From: Aquimarina macrocephali JAMB N27
GTDB lineage: Bacteria; Bacteroidota; Bacteroidia; Flavobacteriales; Flavobacteriaceae
Assembly (NCBI RefSeq): GCF_000520995.1
Contig: NZ_JACA01000036.1
Coordinates: 1 to 64,000 of the forward strand
Length of the DNA: 64,000 bases
Reading direction: 5' to 3'
Shown here: positions 34,210 through 43,502 of the stretch, piece after piece
How the letters are laid out: the number at the start of each line of letters is the position of its first letter
How positions within the stretch are numbered: the first letter of the stretch is position 1
Position numbers and translations under genes: made by a program
The notes under the pieces: generated by a model
What the model was told of the DNA's origin: nothing
Databases searched by the model: none
The model's input: the letters and a program-made list of their open reading frames with translations, nothing else

Positions 34210-35450
34210 TAAAGAAGATTTTAGTGATCATATTGGTACACGTTACCATAATATCTTACGCTCAGGAAGGGACTTCGTCTCCGTATTCTTTTTATGGGAT
34301 AGGGATTCCGAAGTTCAAAGGAACAGTAGAAAACAGATCGATGGGGGGATTGAGTATATATACAGATAGTATCCATGTAAACCTTCAAAACCCCGCGTCT
34401 TATGGAGAATTGAGACTTACAACATATACAGTAGGAGCATCATATCGTAGATATAAGATTAGTAATACCAATCAATCATCATCGGGAGAGAATGCCTCAT
34501 TAGATTATTTGGCTATTGGTATTCCTGCTGGTAAATTTGGCTTTGGCTTTGGGGTTATTCCTCTTACCTCTGTCGGATATGAACTCAATAGTGTTAAAGA
34601 TGATGGAAGTGAACTTCGATTTGCCGGAAGTGGAGGGCTTAATAAGGTCTTTTTGGCAACAGGGTTCAAAGTTAACAAGAATCTGAGTATAGGTATAGAT
34701 TTAAATTATAACTTTGGAAATATTGAAAATAAGACAATATTACGAAGACCAGGTGTTCAATTTGATACCAGAGAAATAAATAGTTCAGATTTATCATCTT
34801 TTAGTTTATCTTTTGGGGTGACATATAAAACTATGATCACAGAGAAACTAGAATTAGTTGCTTCTGCAGTATCAACACCTTCTTTTGAATTAACAACAGA
34901 TAGTACAAGAGAGCTCGCTACGATTGTTATCGATAATAGTGGTAGAGAAGGAGTTGTGGAAAGACGAGATGTTGCTGTAGAAGATAAAGAAATAGATCTT
35001 CCCGCCGAATTTAAATTTGGTGCCGGGATTGGGGAACGCAAAAAATGGTTTGTAGGAGCAGAGTATATATACATGGATTCTGGAAAATTTACTAATCTTA
35101 CATCTAGCCAGGATAATGTTGTATATGAGAACGCTTCAAAATTCAAAGCAGGAGGGTATTATATTCCTAATTATAATTCGTTGACAGGCTATTTTAGCAG
35201 GGTGGTATACCGTGCTGGATTTCGTTATGAAGAGACAGGATTAAATATTAATAACGGTTCGATTAATGAGTTTGGCATATCTTTTGGAGTAGGCCTACCA
35301 GTTGGTAGATTATTCTCGAATACTAATATAGGTTTTGAGTATGGTCAACGGGGAACAACAAATTTTGGGCTGGTTAAAGAAGAGTTTTTTAATATCTCTT
35401 TAAGTTTATCATTAAATGATAAATGGTTCAGAAAAATAAAATTTAATTAA
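34206..35450 (+). CDS. Outer-membrane beta-barrel protein
   Basis: The 414-aa product has a signal peptide (ending VTIISYAQ). The mature N-terminus SPYSFYGIGIPKF is typical of a FadL/OmpP1- or PorV-like barrel family in Bacteroidota. Alternating strands end in LSLNDKWFRKIKFN. Asn-Pro-Ala-Ser (NLQNPASYGEL) near residue 65 resembles the hatch region of such transporters. It is translationally coupled to coaX. The exact cargo is unknown; a hydrophobic-molecule transporter is a reasonable guess. Confidence 0.7.
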   Translation: MIKKILVIILVHVTIISYAQEGTSSPYSFYGIGIPKFKGTVENRSMGGLSIYTDSIHVNLQNPASYGELRLTTYTVGASYRRYKISNTNQSSSGENASLDYLAIGIPAGKFGFGFGVIPLTSVGYELNSVKDDGSELRFAGSGGLNKVFLATGFKVNKNLSIGIDLNYNFGNIENKTILRRPGVQFDTREINSSDLSSFSLSFGVTYKTMITEKLELVASAVSTPSFELTTDSTRELATIVIDNSGREGVVERRDVAVEDKEIDLPAEFKFGAGIGERKKWFVGAEYIYMDSGKFTNLTSSQDNVVYENASKFKAGGYYIPNYNSLTGYFSRVVYRAGFRYEETGLNINNGSINEFGISFGVGLPVGRLFSNTNIGFEYGQRGTTNFGLVKEEFFNISLSLSLNDKWFRKIKFN

Positions 35451-35470
35451 ATACAATAATTACTACAGCT

Positions 35471-36841
35471 ATGAATACTAAAGTTTTATTTATAATAGCA
35501 ACAGGATTAGTTTTAAGTACTACGAAAGTAAGTGCTCAGGCTACAGACTGTGCAACTACAGCATCCATCGCTTATGAGCATGCTAAGGTGAAGAATTATG
35601 CTGCTGCAGAGGAGCCTCTGTGGAAAGTGAGAAAAGAATGCCCTACATATAGTGTCGCAACATATCAATTTGGACAAAAATTGTTAGTAGCTAAGTATAA
35701 AAAAGCTTCTGCTGCAGAGAAATCTGCTCTTGCAAATGAAATAATTAAACTATGGAAAGAGCGTTTTCAATATTTCCCGGCAAAAACTAAAATTGGTGAT
35801 ATGCATTCTGATATAGGTCAGTTAATGTATGATAATAAAACCGGAACCAAAGAAAGTCAGTTTGCAGAGTTTGATATAGCATATACAAAAGATAAGAAAA
35901 ACTTTAAAAGGCCTAAGAAATTATATACCTATTTCTCTCTTTTTGTAGACCTTCATGGTGAAGGGAAAAAAGAACTTCAGGGAGTTTTTGATCTATATGA
36001 TGATATTACAGAAAAGATAGAAAATGAAGAAAGTAGATTGGCAGAAATAATAGCAGGTCTTACAGAAAAAGAAGAAGCAGGGACTACATTATCATCTAAA
36101 GAGAAAAGAAAACTAAAAAACTCAGGAATCAACCTAACTGCTTTTAGTAAAGTAAAAGCAGGAATTAACCAGAAACTTGGAGAGTTAGCTGATTGTAAAA
36201 ATCTAATACCTCTTTATACTGGGCAGTTTGAGTCCAAAAAAACAGATGTTAGCTGGTTAAAAGGTGCTGCAGGAAGAATGTCAGGAAAAGACTGTACAGG
36301 AGATCCATTGTTCTTTAAATTGGTTGAGGCTTTACATAAAGCAGAACCATCAGCAAAAACAGCATATTATTTAGGGATCTTAGCACAAAAGGATAGAAAA
36401 ATGACTACAGCAAGGAAATACTATGACCAAGCTGCAGAAATGGAAGAAAAATCTAGAGATAAGGCTAAAGTATATTTCAAAATTGCAGAAATGCTTAAAA
36501 AGCAAGGAGCAAAAGGTAAAGCTAGGTCCTATTATAGAAAAACACTTAAGCATAGACCATCTATGGGAGTTTGTTACCTTAGAATTGCAAGTATGATAGC
36601 AGGTAGTGCAAATAGTTGTGGAGCTGATGTGTTTAGCAAAAGAGCAGTATATTGGTTAGCAGAAAACTATGCTAGAAGAGCAGGAAAAGTAGATCCAAGT
36701 TTAAGATCTACCGCAAATAAGTTTGCAGCTAACTATCATGCTAAAGCACCAACAAAAACTGATATCTTTAATAACCCAGAAAAAAAATCTATAAGTATTG
36801 GATGCTGGATTGGTGAAACGGTTAGAGTGCCAAAGCTATAA
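35471..36841 (+). CDS. TPR-repeat envelope protein
   Basis: The 456-aa protein has a signal peptide (ending TTKVSAQ) and an N-terminal ATDCATTASIAYEHAKVKNYA TPR-like helix pair (region). A coiled, Glu-rich middle (about residues 160-240) follows, then clear C-terminal TPRs (TAYYLGILAQKDRKM, KVYFKIAEMLKKQG). Several cysteines are scattered through it. It is probably periplasmic and scaffolding. It lies between the barrel protein and lptC on one strand with short gaps. Its final TAA shares a base with the lptC ATG, so they are coupled. Confidence 0.75.
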   Translation: MNTKVLFIIATGLVLSTTKVSAQATDCATTASIAYEHAKVKNYAAAEEPLWKVRKECPTYSVATYQFGQKLLVAKYKKASAAEKSALANEIIKLWKERFQYFPAKTKIGDMHSDIGQLMYDNKTGTKESQFAEFDIAYTKDKKNFKRPKKLYTYFSLFVDLHGEGKKELQGVFDLYDDITEKIENEESRLAEIIAGLTEKEEAGTTLSSKEKRKLKNSGINLTAFSKVKAGINQKLGELADCKNLIPLYTGQFESKKTDVSWLKGAAGRMSGKDCTGDPLFFKLVEALHKAEPSAKTAYYLGILAQKDRKMTTARKYYDQAAEMEEKSRDKAKVYFKIAEMLKKQGAKGKARSYYRKTLKHRPSMGVCYLRIASMIAGSANSCGADVFSKRAVYWLAENYARRAGKVDPSLRSTANKFAANYHAKAPTKTDIFNNPEKKSISIGCWIGETVRVPKL

Positions 36842-37398
36842 TGCAGAATAAAAATATATATACAATAATGAACATTGTCACAGCATTTGCTGTGACAATG
36901 TTTTTTTCATGTCAATCAACATCAAAAAATGATCTGGGAGATATAGGTATAGAAGACGCTCCTATTGCAGAGGGATATGAGGTAAATCTTAAATATACAG
37001 ATTCAGGAAGACTTACAGCAATACTTAAAACATCAAAAATATTAGATTATTCTAACAAATCTTTTGTGTACCATGAATTCCCAGAAGGTATCGTGTTAGA
37101 TATCATTGATAAAGAAGGAAAAGTAAGTGTAGTTACTTCAGATTATGCAATTTCTTACGAGCAAACAGGCCTAATCGATATGAGAGGTAATGTAGATATA
37201 CGAACTGCTGATAGTACCCATTTACAAGCCAAACAGTTATATTGGGATCAAAATATTAATTGGATATTCACAGATCAACCCTATAAAAGTTATTTGCCAG
37301 ATGGGACAATTAATGAAGCAGATGGTTTTGATGCTAATCAGGATTTTACTATCTTGAATTCACGAATAAATGATGGGGTAATGTTTATAGAGGAGTAA
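36841..37398 (+). CDS. lptC: LPS export periplasmic/inner-membrane protein LptC
   Basis: The 185-aa product has a lipoprotein-like N-terminus (AVTMFFSCQS). Its beta-jellyroll domain has LptC features: GRLTAILKTSKILDYSN, FPEGIVLDIIDKEGKV, SDYAISYEQTGLIDMRGNVDI and DSTHLQAKQLYWDQ. LptC links LptBFG to LptA during LPS transport. The ATG overlaps the previous stop, although an in-frame ATG at 36868 exists. The codons for residues 11-21 form a perfect hairpin with a T-tract, described separately, which could reduce transcription into lptC. Confidence 0.88.
   Translation: MQNKNIYTIMNIVTAFAVTMFFSCQSTSKNDLGDIGIEDAPIAEGYEVNLKYTDSGRLTAILKTSKILDYSNKSFVYHEFPEGIVLDIIDKEGKVSVVTSDYAISYEQTGLIDMRGNVDIRTADSTHLQAKQLYWDQNINWIFTDQPYKSYLPDGTINEADGFDANQDFTILNSRINDGVMFIEE
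36871..36907 (+). terminator. Terminator-like hairpin inside the lptC coding start
   Basis: AACATTGTCACAGC (36871-36884), loop ATTT, and GCTGTGACAATGTT (36889-36902) make a perfect 14-pair stem followed by T36903-T36907. It is a textbook intrinsic terminator in shape, yet it encodes the hydrophobic leader of LptC (NIVTAFAVTMF). Ribosomes translating lptC would melt it, which gives an attenuator-like arrangement. Confidence 0.65.
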
Positions 37399-37407
37399 TC
37401 CAGTACT

Positions 37408-37602
37408 ATGATGAAAGTATTTAGATTTTTTGAGTATGCCTATTTGGCTATCATGTGTTTTTTTATTTATGAAGCATATGTAGAGTGGGGACAAGAAGGC
37501 GGAAGAAGTATGCTTTATATTTTCTTTGCAATCGCCGCAATTTTTATGTTTTTCTTTAAAAGAAACTTTAGAAAACGATTTGACGCCAATAACAAAGACT
37601 AA
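37408..37602 (+). CDS. Small two-helix membrane protein
   Basis: The 64-aa product (Met1 or Met2) has two hydrophobic helices, about residues 8-22 (YAYLAIMCFFIYEAY) and 36-50 (MLYIFFAIAAIFMFFF). A basic tail (KRNFRKRFDANNK) follows. It is 9 bases after lptC and 3 bases before the CNNM/CBS gene, so it belongs to the same operon. I do not recognise a named family, but small conserved proteins occur at this position in related genomes as far as I recall. Confidence 0.8.
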   Translation: MMKVFRFFEYAYLAIMCFFIYEAYVEWGQEGGRSMLYIFFAIAAIFMFFFKRNFRKRFDANNKD

Positions 37603-37605
37603 TTC

Positions 37606-38874
37606 ATGGAATTACATATCATTGTTATTATTCTTTCTCTTATTCTTTCAGCTTTTTTTTCAGGAATGGAAATCGCCTATGTTTCTTCTAATAAAATACA
37701 CATAGAGATTGAGAAAAAACAAGGAGGATTTATCTCAAATATTCTGGCTCGCTTAACAAAAAAACCTTCCAAATTTATTGCAACCATGCTTGTTGGTAAT
37801 AATGTAGCATTGGTTATATATGGGTTTTATATGGGCGAAATATTGATGAAAGTTATAGCAGGATATTTTCCTGAAATAGCAGGTAGCGTTACTTTGTTGC
37901 TGCAGACAACTATTTCGACGTTAGTGATTCTAATTACAGCAGAATTTTTACCCAAAGTGTTCTTTCAGATTTATTCTAATACATTACTTAAAGCCTTTTC
38001 GTTTCCGGCATATATCTTTTATGTTGTATTTACACCTATTTCATCATTTGTAATTTGGGTTTCTGATTTTGTGCTAAAAAAATTTTTGAAAACAGATGGA
38101 GATCAAGTTCAACTTGCTTTTAGTAAAACAGAACTGGGAGATTATATAAATGAGCAAATGGAAACTATCGAAGAGCATGACGAAATTGATAGCGAAATCC
38201 AGATTTTTCAAAATGCTTTGGACTTTTCAGACGTCAAGTCAAGAGAAGTAATGGTTCCCAGAACGGAGATAGTAGGAGTAGAAAAATTACAATCAATAGA
38301 AGAAGTAAGCACCTTATTTATAGATACAGGTCTGTCAAAAATAATTGTTTATAATAATACTGTAGACGATATTATTGGGTATGTACATTCTTTTGAATTA
38401 TTTAAAAAACCTAAATCGTTAAGGGCAATTCTTTTACCAGTGGTTTTTGTTCCAGAAACAATGTTTGTTAAAGATGTATTGAATCTTCTGACCAAAAAAG
38501 GTAAAAGTATAGCTGTAGTGATCGATGAGTATGGAGGTACCAGTGGTGTTATTACTGTAGAAGATATTGTAGAAGAGCTTTTTGGTGAGATTGAAGACGA
38601 GCATGATTCTATAGCGCTTATCGAAGAACAATTATCAGAAAATGACTATCGATTTTCTGCAAGAATAGAAGTAGATCATATCAACGAGTCTTATAAGTTA
38701 GACCTTCCGGAAGATGAAAACTATGAAACACTGGGAGGGATGATTGTAAACCATACCGAAGAAATTCCTCAGCAAGGTGAAGAGGTAAAAATAGATGGTT
38801 TCAAAATTAAAATTATAGAAACTTCTAATACTAAAATTGAGATTGTAGAATTACATGTGATACCAGAGGATTAA
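37606..38874 (+). CDS. CNNM/CBS/CorC-type transporter-like protein (hemolysin family)
   Basis: The 422-aa protein has an N-terminal DUF21/CNNM transmembrane region (residues 1-175, including FFSGMEIAYVSSNK). Two CBS domains follow (SREVMVPRTEIVGV; VIDEYGGTSGVITVEDIVEELFGEI), then a C-terminal CorC_HlyC domain (ending VELHVIPED). This family is linked to magnesium and cobalt homeostasis; the name hemolysin is historical. GldE has a similar architecture, but the location here beside lptC and ppiD argues for the general family member. It is co-transcribed with the small membrane protein upstream. Confidence 0.88.
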   Translation: MELHIIVIILSLILSAFFSGMEIAYVSSNKIHIEIEKKQGGFISNILARLTKKPSKFIATMLVGNNVALVIYGFYMGEILMKVIAGYFPEIAGSVTLLLQTTISTLVILITAEFLPKVFFQIYSNTLLKAFSFPAYIFYVVFTPISSFVIWVSDFVLKKFLKTDGDQVQLAFSKTELGDYINEQMETIEEHDEIDSEIQIFQNALDFSDVKSREVMVPRTEIVGVEKLQSIEEVSTLFIDTGLSKIIVYNNTVDDIIGYVHSFELFKKPKSLRAILLPVVFVPETMFVKDVLNLLTKKGKSIAVVIDEYGGTSGVITVEDIVEELFGEIEDEHDSIALIEEQLSENDYRFSARIEVDHINESYKLDLPEDENYETLGGMIVNHTEEIPQQGEEVKIDGFKIKIIETSNTKIEIVELHVIPED

Positions 38875-38887
38875 TAATACTGTTGCG

Positions 38888-39580
38888 ATGAGCACAAAAA
38901 CACAAAATCAGGGGGTTGTAGTATTTATTATAGTTTATATCATTATTGTGATATGTGACTTGGTTTGTAGTGGTAATGATGCATATTCGAGCTTTAGAGG
39001 TATTACAAAACCTTCAATTCTGGGTTCATTAATCACCTTCTTTTTAATACGTAGAAAAGGCCTCGGTATTTCTATATTTAGATTAATGATATTGGCCTTG
39101 TTGTTTTCTTTAGCCGGAGATGTACTGCTTTTATTTGTCATACAATCTCAACTTTTCTTTATTGCAGGTTTAGTTATGTTTTTGTTGGCACATGTAATGT
39201 ATATTTTGGTCTTTCTTAAAAAACATAATAAGCATAAAAAAAATAAGGTGTTTCTTGTGCTAACAGTTGCGTATGGTGTAGGCTTGTTTTATTTGTTATA
39301 CCCTGGGCTAGGAGATATGTTGTTTCCTGTGATGGTGTATATGATAGTAATTTTATTAATGTCAAATGCATCATATCTAAGAGAGAAGCGTGTTTCTCAG
39401 ATAAGTTATCTCATGGTTTTTATAGGCTCTTTGTTTTTTATGATCTCTGATAGCATTTTAGCAGTTACAATGTTTTACCAGCCTTTACCTATGAGTAACA
39501 TATGGATTATGGTTACATATGCGACAGCTCAGCTTTTGATAGTTTTAGGTGTTTTAAGACAAAAAAACCAAATTTTTTAA
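38888..39580 (+). CDS. YhhN/TMEM86-family (lysoplasmalogenase-like) membrane protein
   Basis: The 230-aa polytopic protein has about eight hydrophobic helices. The YhhN-family signatures are KPSILGSLI, LLFSLAGDVLLLF and GSLFFMISDSILA, where the acidic residues of the AGDVLL and SDSILA blocks form the presumed active site. Known relatives hydrolyse lysoplasmalogens; activity in Bacteroidota is unproven. It begins 13 bases after the CNNM/CBS gene and ends before a clear terminator. Confidence 0.8.
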   Translation: MSTKTQNQGVVVFIIVYIIIVICDLVCSGNDAYSSFRGITKPSILGSLITFFLIRRKGLGISIFRLMILALLFSLAGDVLLLFVIQSQLFFIAGLVMFLLAHVMYILVFLKKHNKHKKNKVFLVLTVAYGVGLFYLLYPGLGDMLFPVMVYMIVILLMSNASYLREKRVSQISYLMVFIGSLFFMISDSILAVTMFYQPLPMSNIWIMVTYATAQLLIVLGVLRQKNQIF

Positions 39581-39618
39581 AGTAATAAAAGTACGTAAAA
39601 ACCGGACTATTGTATATT

Positions 39619-39661
39619 AAAAACTGAAAGAGTTAAAACTTCATAAGACTTTCAGTTTTTT
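39619..39661 (+). terminator. Intrinsic terminator of the coaX-to-yhhN run
   Basis: AAAAACTGAAAG pairs with CTTTCAGTTTTT across an 18-base loop and runs into further T residues. Confidence 0.75.
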
Positions 39662-39726
39662 AATTGGTATTATTACAATAAAATGGTACTTTCGCCCACT
39701 ATATTTTGAATAAATTATAAAATACC

Positions 39727-41853
39727 ATGGCAGTTTTAAATAAAATCAGACAGCGTTCGGTTTTTCTAATCGTAATCATTGCACTAGCACTTTTCTCTTT
39801 TGTGTTAGCGGATTTGATTCGTAATGGAGGAGCCATTTCCCAGAAAGCTGAAAATACGATTGCAACAATAAACGGAAAAGATATTGATCGAACTGAGTTT
39901 GCTAGAAAAGTAGAACTAGCATCAAGAAGTTTTGGAGGAGGAACATCAAGCATCCAGGCAGTAAATTATGTGTGGAATCAAGAATTGAGAGAAACAGTTT
40001 TTGAAGAGCAATTCGAAGAGCTAAATATTAGAGTAGGAGAAGATCAGGTAAACCAATTGTTAGAAGAATCATTAGCAAGTAACCCTACATTTTTAAACGA
40101 AGCTGGAGTTTTTGATAAAGCCAAAATGCAAGAGTATGTTGCTAATGTAAAAGCTACTTCGCCACAAGCATATCAACAATGGTTAGATTTTGAAGTTTCT
40201 GTAAGTAAAGGTGCTAGAGAGCAAACTTATCTTAATATGATTAAAGCTGGTGTAGGATCTACTCTAAAAGAAGGAGAGCTGGCTTATAAAATGGAAAACG
40301 ACAATGTAGATATCAAATATGTACAACTTCCGTTTTCAAGTATTGAAGATACAGAAGTAGAGGTGACTGATGCAGAAATTAAAGCGTATATCGATGCTCA
40401 TAAAGATCAATATAAAGCAGAAGCTTCAAGAAGTATACGTTATGTGTTATTTAATGAAGTTCCTAGCGAAGAAGATGAGAATCAGGTAAAAGCAGAAGTA
40501 GCTGCATTATTAGATGATAAAGTAGAATTTAATGAAGCAACCAAAACGAATGATTCGATTTTGGGATTCAAAAATATTGATGTAAAAGATGCAGAAGAGT
40601 TTGTAAATCAAAATTCTGCTGTAAAGTTTGATGGTGGATTTAAGTTTAAAAAAGATTTACCAACTACAGAGGCAGATACAATTTATAACCTTGGTATAGG
40701 AGATGTGTATGGTCCATATAAAGATGGAGATTATATTAAAATTTCAAAGGTAGTTGCGCAAAAGCAAATACCAGACTCGGTTAAAGCAAGTCATATTTTG
40801 GTTTCTTGGGCTGGATTAGGTACTGCAGGTGATACAAAACGAACTAAAGAAGAAGCAAAGACCTTAGCAGATAGTATTATTGCAGTAACCAAAGCAGATA
40901 ATACACAATTCTCGGCGCTGGCAACACAATTCTCTGCAGATACTTCTAGTAAAGATAAAGGAGGGGATCTTGGGTATTTCTCACCAGGTAGAATGGTTCC
41001 TGCTTTTAATGATTATTGTTTCGAAAACAAAACTGGAGATCAGGGAATTATAGAAACACAATTTGGATATCATATTATAAATATAGAAGATCAAAAAAAT
41101 GAGCAAAAAGCTATAAAAGTAGCTACAGTAGCTCAAAAGGTTGAGCCAAGTGAAAAAACTATCAATGCTATTTTTACTGAAACAACCAAATTTCAGATTT
41201 CAGCTAGAGATAAAGATTTTGAGGAAGTTTCTAAAGAAAATGAATTAGCTGTACGACCAGTAAATAAAATCAAAGAATTAGATGAAAATATTCCTGGGTT
41301 AGGAGCTAGAAGAGCAATTGTGCAATGGGCTTTTAACGAGGAATCTAAAGTAGGTGAAATAAAACGCTTTGATATTCCTGAAGGTTATGCGGTAGTTCAA
41401 TTAACTGAAAAAGAAGATGAGGGATCAATGAAAGTAGAAGATGCAAGTTTAACTATAAAACCAATCTTGGTTAAAGAAAAGAAGGCAGAAAAATTAAAAA
41501 GTAAAATTTCTGGTAGCGCACTTGATGCAATCGCTCAAAGTCAAGGGCAAACTGTGAAAGTTGCTTCTGCATTAACCATGAAAACTCCAACTATTGGTGG
41601 AGCGGGAACTGAACCAAAAGTAGTGGGAGCAGCCTTTGCTTTAGAATCAGGAAAGATGTCTGGTCCTATTGTTGGTAATAATGGAGTGTATGTTATAGAA
41701 GTAACTAAGAAAACACCAGCCAGTGGTTTAGATACATACATGAGCTATGCATCACAAGCTTCTAAAACTCAGACAGGAGCAGTTAATACTAAAGTTTTTG
41801 AAGCACTTAAAGAGGCTGCAGAAATAGAAGATAAGAGATCTAAATTCTACTAG
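39727..41853 (+). CDS. PpiD/SurA-like periplasmic peptidyl-prolyl isomerase
   Basis: The 708-aa protein has a single N-terminal membrane anchor (FLIVIIALALFSFVLADLI), SurA_N-like helices (about residues 40-200), and a parvulin domain around 345-450. The parvulin markers are KASHILVSW, FSALATQFSADTSSKDKGGDLGYFSPGRMVP and FGYHIINIEDQ (regions). A long C-terminal region resembling a second degenerate rotamase unit ends KRSKFY. It assists folding of outer-membrane and secreted proteins. It is monocistronic, with terminators on both sides. Confidence 0.9.
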   Translation: MAVLNKIRQRSVFLIVIIALALFSFVLADLIRNGGAISQKAENTIATINGKDIDRTEFARKVELASRSFGGGTSSIQAVNYVWNQELRETVFEEQFEELNIRVGEDQVNQLLEESLASNPTFLNEAGVFDKAKMQEYVANVKATSPQAYQQWLDFEVSVSKGAREQTYLNMIKAGVGSTLKEGELAYKMENDNVDIKYVQLPFSSIEDTEVEVTDAEIKAYIDAHKDQYKAEASRSIRYVLFNEVPSEEDENQVKAEVAALLDDKVEFNEATKTNDSILGFKNIDVKDAEEFVNQNSAVKFDGGFKFKKDLPTTEADTIYNLGIGDVYGPYKDGDYIKISKVVAQKQIPDSVKASHILVSWAGLGTAGDTKRTKEEAKTLADSIIAVTKADNTQFSALATQFSADTSSKDKGGDLGYFSPGRMVPAFNDYCFENKTGDQGIIETQFGYHIINIEDQKNEQKAIKVATVAQKVEPSEKTINAIFTETTKFQISARDKDFEEVSKENELAVRPVNKIKELDENIPGLGARRAIVQWAFNEESKVGEIKRFDIPEGYAVVQLTEKEDEGSMKVEDASLTIKPILVKEKKAEKLKSKISGSALDAIAQSQGQTVKVASALTMKTPTIGGAGTEPKVVGAAFALESGKMSGPIVGNNGVYVIEVTKKTPASGLDTYMSYASQASKTQTGAVNTKVFEALKEAAEIEDKRSKFY

Positions 41854-41881
41854 AAGATATAGTAGATTGATATGATAAAAT

Positions 41882-41916
41882 AAAAAATCCTGAAGAATTA
41901 TTCTTCAGGATTTTTT
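41882..41916. terminator. Bidirectional terminator
   Basis: AAAAAATCCTGAAGAA, loop TTA, and TTCTTCAGGATTTTTT form a perfect 16-pair symmetrical hairpin between the convergent ppiD-like and galE genes. Confidence 0.9.
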
Positions 41917-41942
41917 ATTTTATCAGTTCTAATTTTTTGTTT

Positions 41943-41977
41943 CTAACCTCTAACCTCTAACCTCTAACCTCTAACCT
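41943..41977. repeat. Five-copy heptamer tandem repeat at the galE stop
   Basis: CTAACCT occurs five times without interruption. The galE stop codon (TAG on the minus strand) falls inside the repeat. Because the reverse unit AGGTTAG carries TAG, gain or loss of units would at most trim or add a few residues. Confidence 0.9.
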
Positions 41978-42980
41978 TTTGTTCCCATTTCCAGGCAGAA
42001 GTAAGAGAATCGTCTAAACTACTTTTTGCTTTCCATCCTAGTTCATTATTTGCTTTAGTAGTATCTGCATAGGCTGCTGTGATATCGCCTTCTCTTCTTT
42101 CTACAATTTTATAATTTAATTTTTCCTTAGATACTTTTTCAAAGGATTGTATAACTTCAAGAACAGAACTTCCTGTTCCGGTGCCTACATTAAATACTTC
42201 GTAATTAGATGCATTCTTACCGTCTAGCAATCGTTGTAAGGCTACTACGTGAGCTTTTGCAAGATCTACGACATGTATGTAGTCTCTAATGCAAGTTCCG
42301 TCTGATGTAGGGTAATCATCACCAAACACAGACAATTGCTCTCTTAGTCCTATTGCAGTTTGTGTAATAAAAGGAATCAGGTTTTGAGGAACCCCAATAG
42401 GTAGTTCTCCGATTTCTGCCGAAGGATGCGCTCCAATTGGATTAAAATAACGTAAAGCAATAGCTTTTAAGGCTGGGTGTACTTTGCAGGTATCTCTTAT
42501 GATCTCTTCTCCAATCTGTTTTGTGTTTCCGTAAGGAGATTCTGCTGTTTTAACCGGGGCATCTTCTGTGATTGGTAACTCATCTGCTTGGCCATATACA
42601 GTGCAGGAAGAACTAAAAATAAAACTAGCCGATGCTTTGTCGGCTAATTGTTGCAGGATATATACCAGAGTCGATAAATTATTCTCATAGTATAATAAAG
42701 GTTTTTCTACGCTTTCACCTACGGCTTTTGATGCTGCAAAATGAATAACCCCTTCTATGTCATTATGACGTTTAAAGAACTCTTGAACCTTATCCTTTTC
42801 TCTAAGATCAAATTTTTCAAAAACAAGATCTTTTCCTGTGATTTCACAAATTCCTTTAATCACATCGGGTGATGAATTCGAACAATTGTCAATAACAACA
42901 ACTTCATACCCTTTGTTTTGTAACTCTACAACGGTGTGAGAACCAATAAACCCCAATCCCCCCGTGACTAAGATTTTCAT
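41964..42980 (-). CDS. galE: UDP-glucose 4-epimerase
   Basis: The 338-aa short-chain dehydrogenase-type epimerase has the NAD-binding motif GGLGFIGSHT at residues 7-16, the catalytic SSSCTVYG Ser and SPYGNTK Tyr-Lys pair, and CIRDYIHVVDLAKAH. It interconverts UDP-glucose and UDP-galactose for LPS and exopolysaccharide precursors. Length is normal. The last residues (KVRG) are encoded by the start of the heptamer repeat. It is convergent with the ppiD-like gene and shares a terminator with it. Confidence 0.95.
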   Translation of the reverse strand: MKILVTGGLGFIGSHTVVELQNKGYEVVVIDNCSNSSPDVIKGICEITGKDLVFEKFDLREKDKVQEFFKRHNDIEGVIHFAASKAVGESVEKPLLYYENNLSTLVYILQQLADKASASFIFSSSCTVYGQADELPITEDAPVKTAESPYGNTKQIGEEIIRDTCKVHPALKAIALRYFNPIGAHPSAEIGELPIGVPQNLIPFITQTAIGLREQLSVFGDDYPTSDGTCIRDYIHVVDLAKAHVVALQRLLDGKNASNYEVFNVGTGTGSSVLEVIQSFEKVSKEKLNYKIVERREGDITAAYADTTKANNELGWKAKSSLDDSLTSAWKWEQKVRG

Positions 42981-43022
42981 ATGTAAAATGATTTAATATT
43001 CGCACCAACGAAGGAACAATAA

Positions 43023-43502
43023 TTAAAGGATTTTAGCAACTTCTTGATTTACAAATTCTAAAAATCGCTCATCTTTTTCTGTAAATGGATCTGAGCTCTC
43101 AGAGTCAATATCAATCTGGCCGATATTTTCTCCGTTCTTGAATAGAGGGACTACGATTTCGGATTTAACAGTTAGGCTGCATGCAATATAATTATTTTGC
43201 GCTTGCACATCCGGAACCACAAAATTCTCATTAGAAATAGCAACCTGACCACAGATTCCTTTTCCAAAGGGAATGATTTCGTGATCTGTTTTTTCGCCAA
43301 CATATGTGCGTAGCTTTAACTCTTCTTTATCTTGGTTTTTAAAATAAAAACCAACCCAGTCATAGTGGTCTATATTTTCTTTAAGTAGTTTGCAAATCAT
43401 ATACAATCTATCTGTGACAGATTCATCATTATCTTTAAGTATATGAGTAACTTGGGGTTTTAAATCTTCAAAAAGCATTCCTGTACAATTTTTTCCCGGC
43501 AA
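43023..43502 (-). CDS. GAF-domain free methionine-(R)-sulfoxide reductase-like protein
   Basis: The 159-aa GAF protein (perhaps starting at Met9, 43478, MLFEDLKP) shows YDWVGFYF, PFGKGICGQVA, NYIACS and SEIVVPLFKNGENIGQIDIDS (region). These match fRMsr (MsrC/YebR), and the Cys residues in GKGICG and YIACS correspond to the redox pair of that enzyme. It would reduce free methionine-R-sulfoxide during oxidative stress. The alternative is a ligand-sensing GAF protein, but the conserved cysteines favour the enzyme. It stands 43 bases upstream of galE on the same strand. Confidence 0.85.
   Translation of the reverse strand: MPGKNCTGMLFEDLKPQVTHILKDNDESVTDRLYMICKLLKENIDHYDWVGFYFKNQDKEELKLRTYVGEKTDHEIIPFGKGICGQVAISNENFVVPDVQAQNNYIACSLTVKSEIVVPLFKNGENIGQIDIDSESSDPFTEKDERFLEFVNQEVAKIL

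Noticed and set aside
37606..38874. Calling this gene gldE
   Set aside because: Same architecture, but the lptC-yhhN-ppiD setting fits the general CNNM/CBS family; no gliding genes adjoin it.
41943..41977. Possible CRISPR-like array
   Set aside because: Units are seven bases with no spacers; it is a simple tandem repeat.
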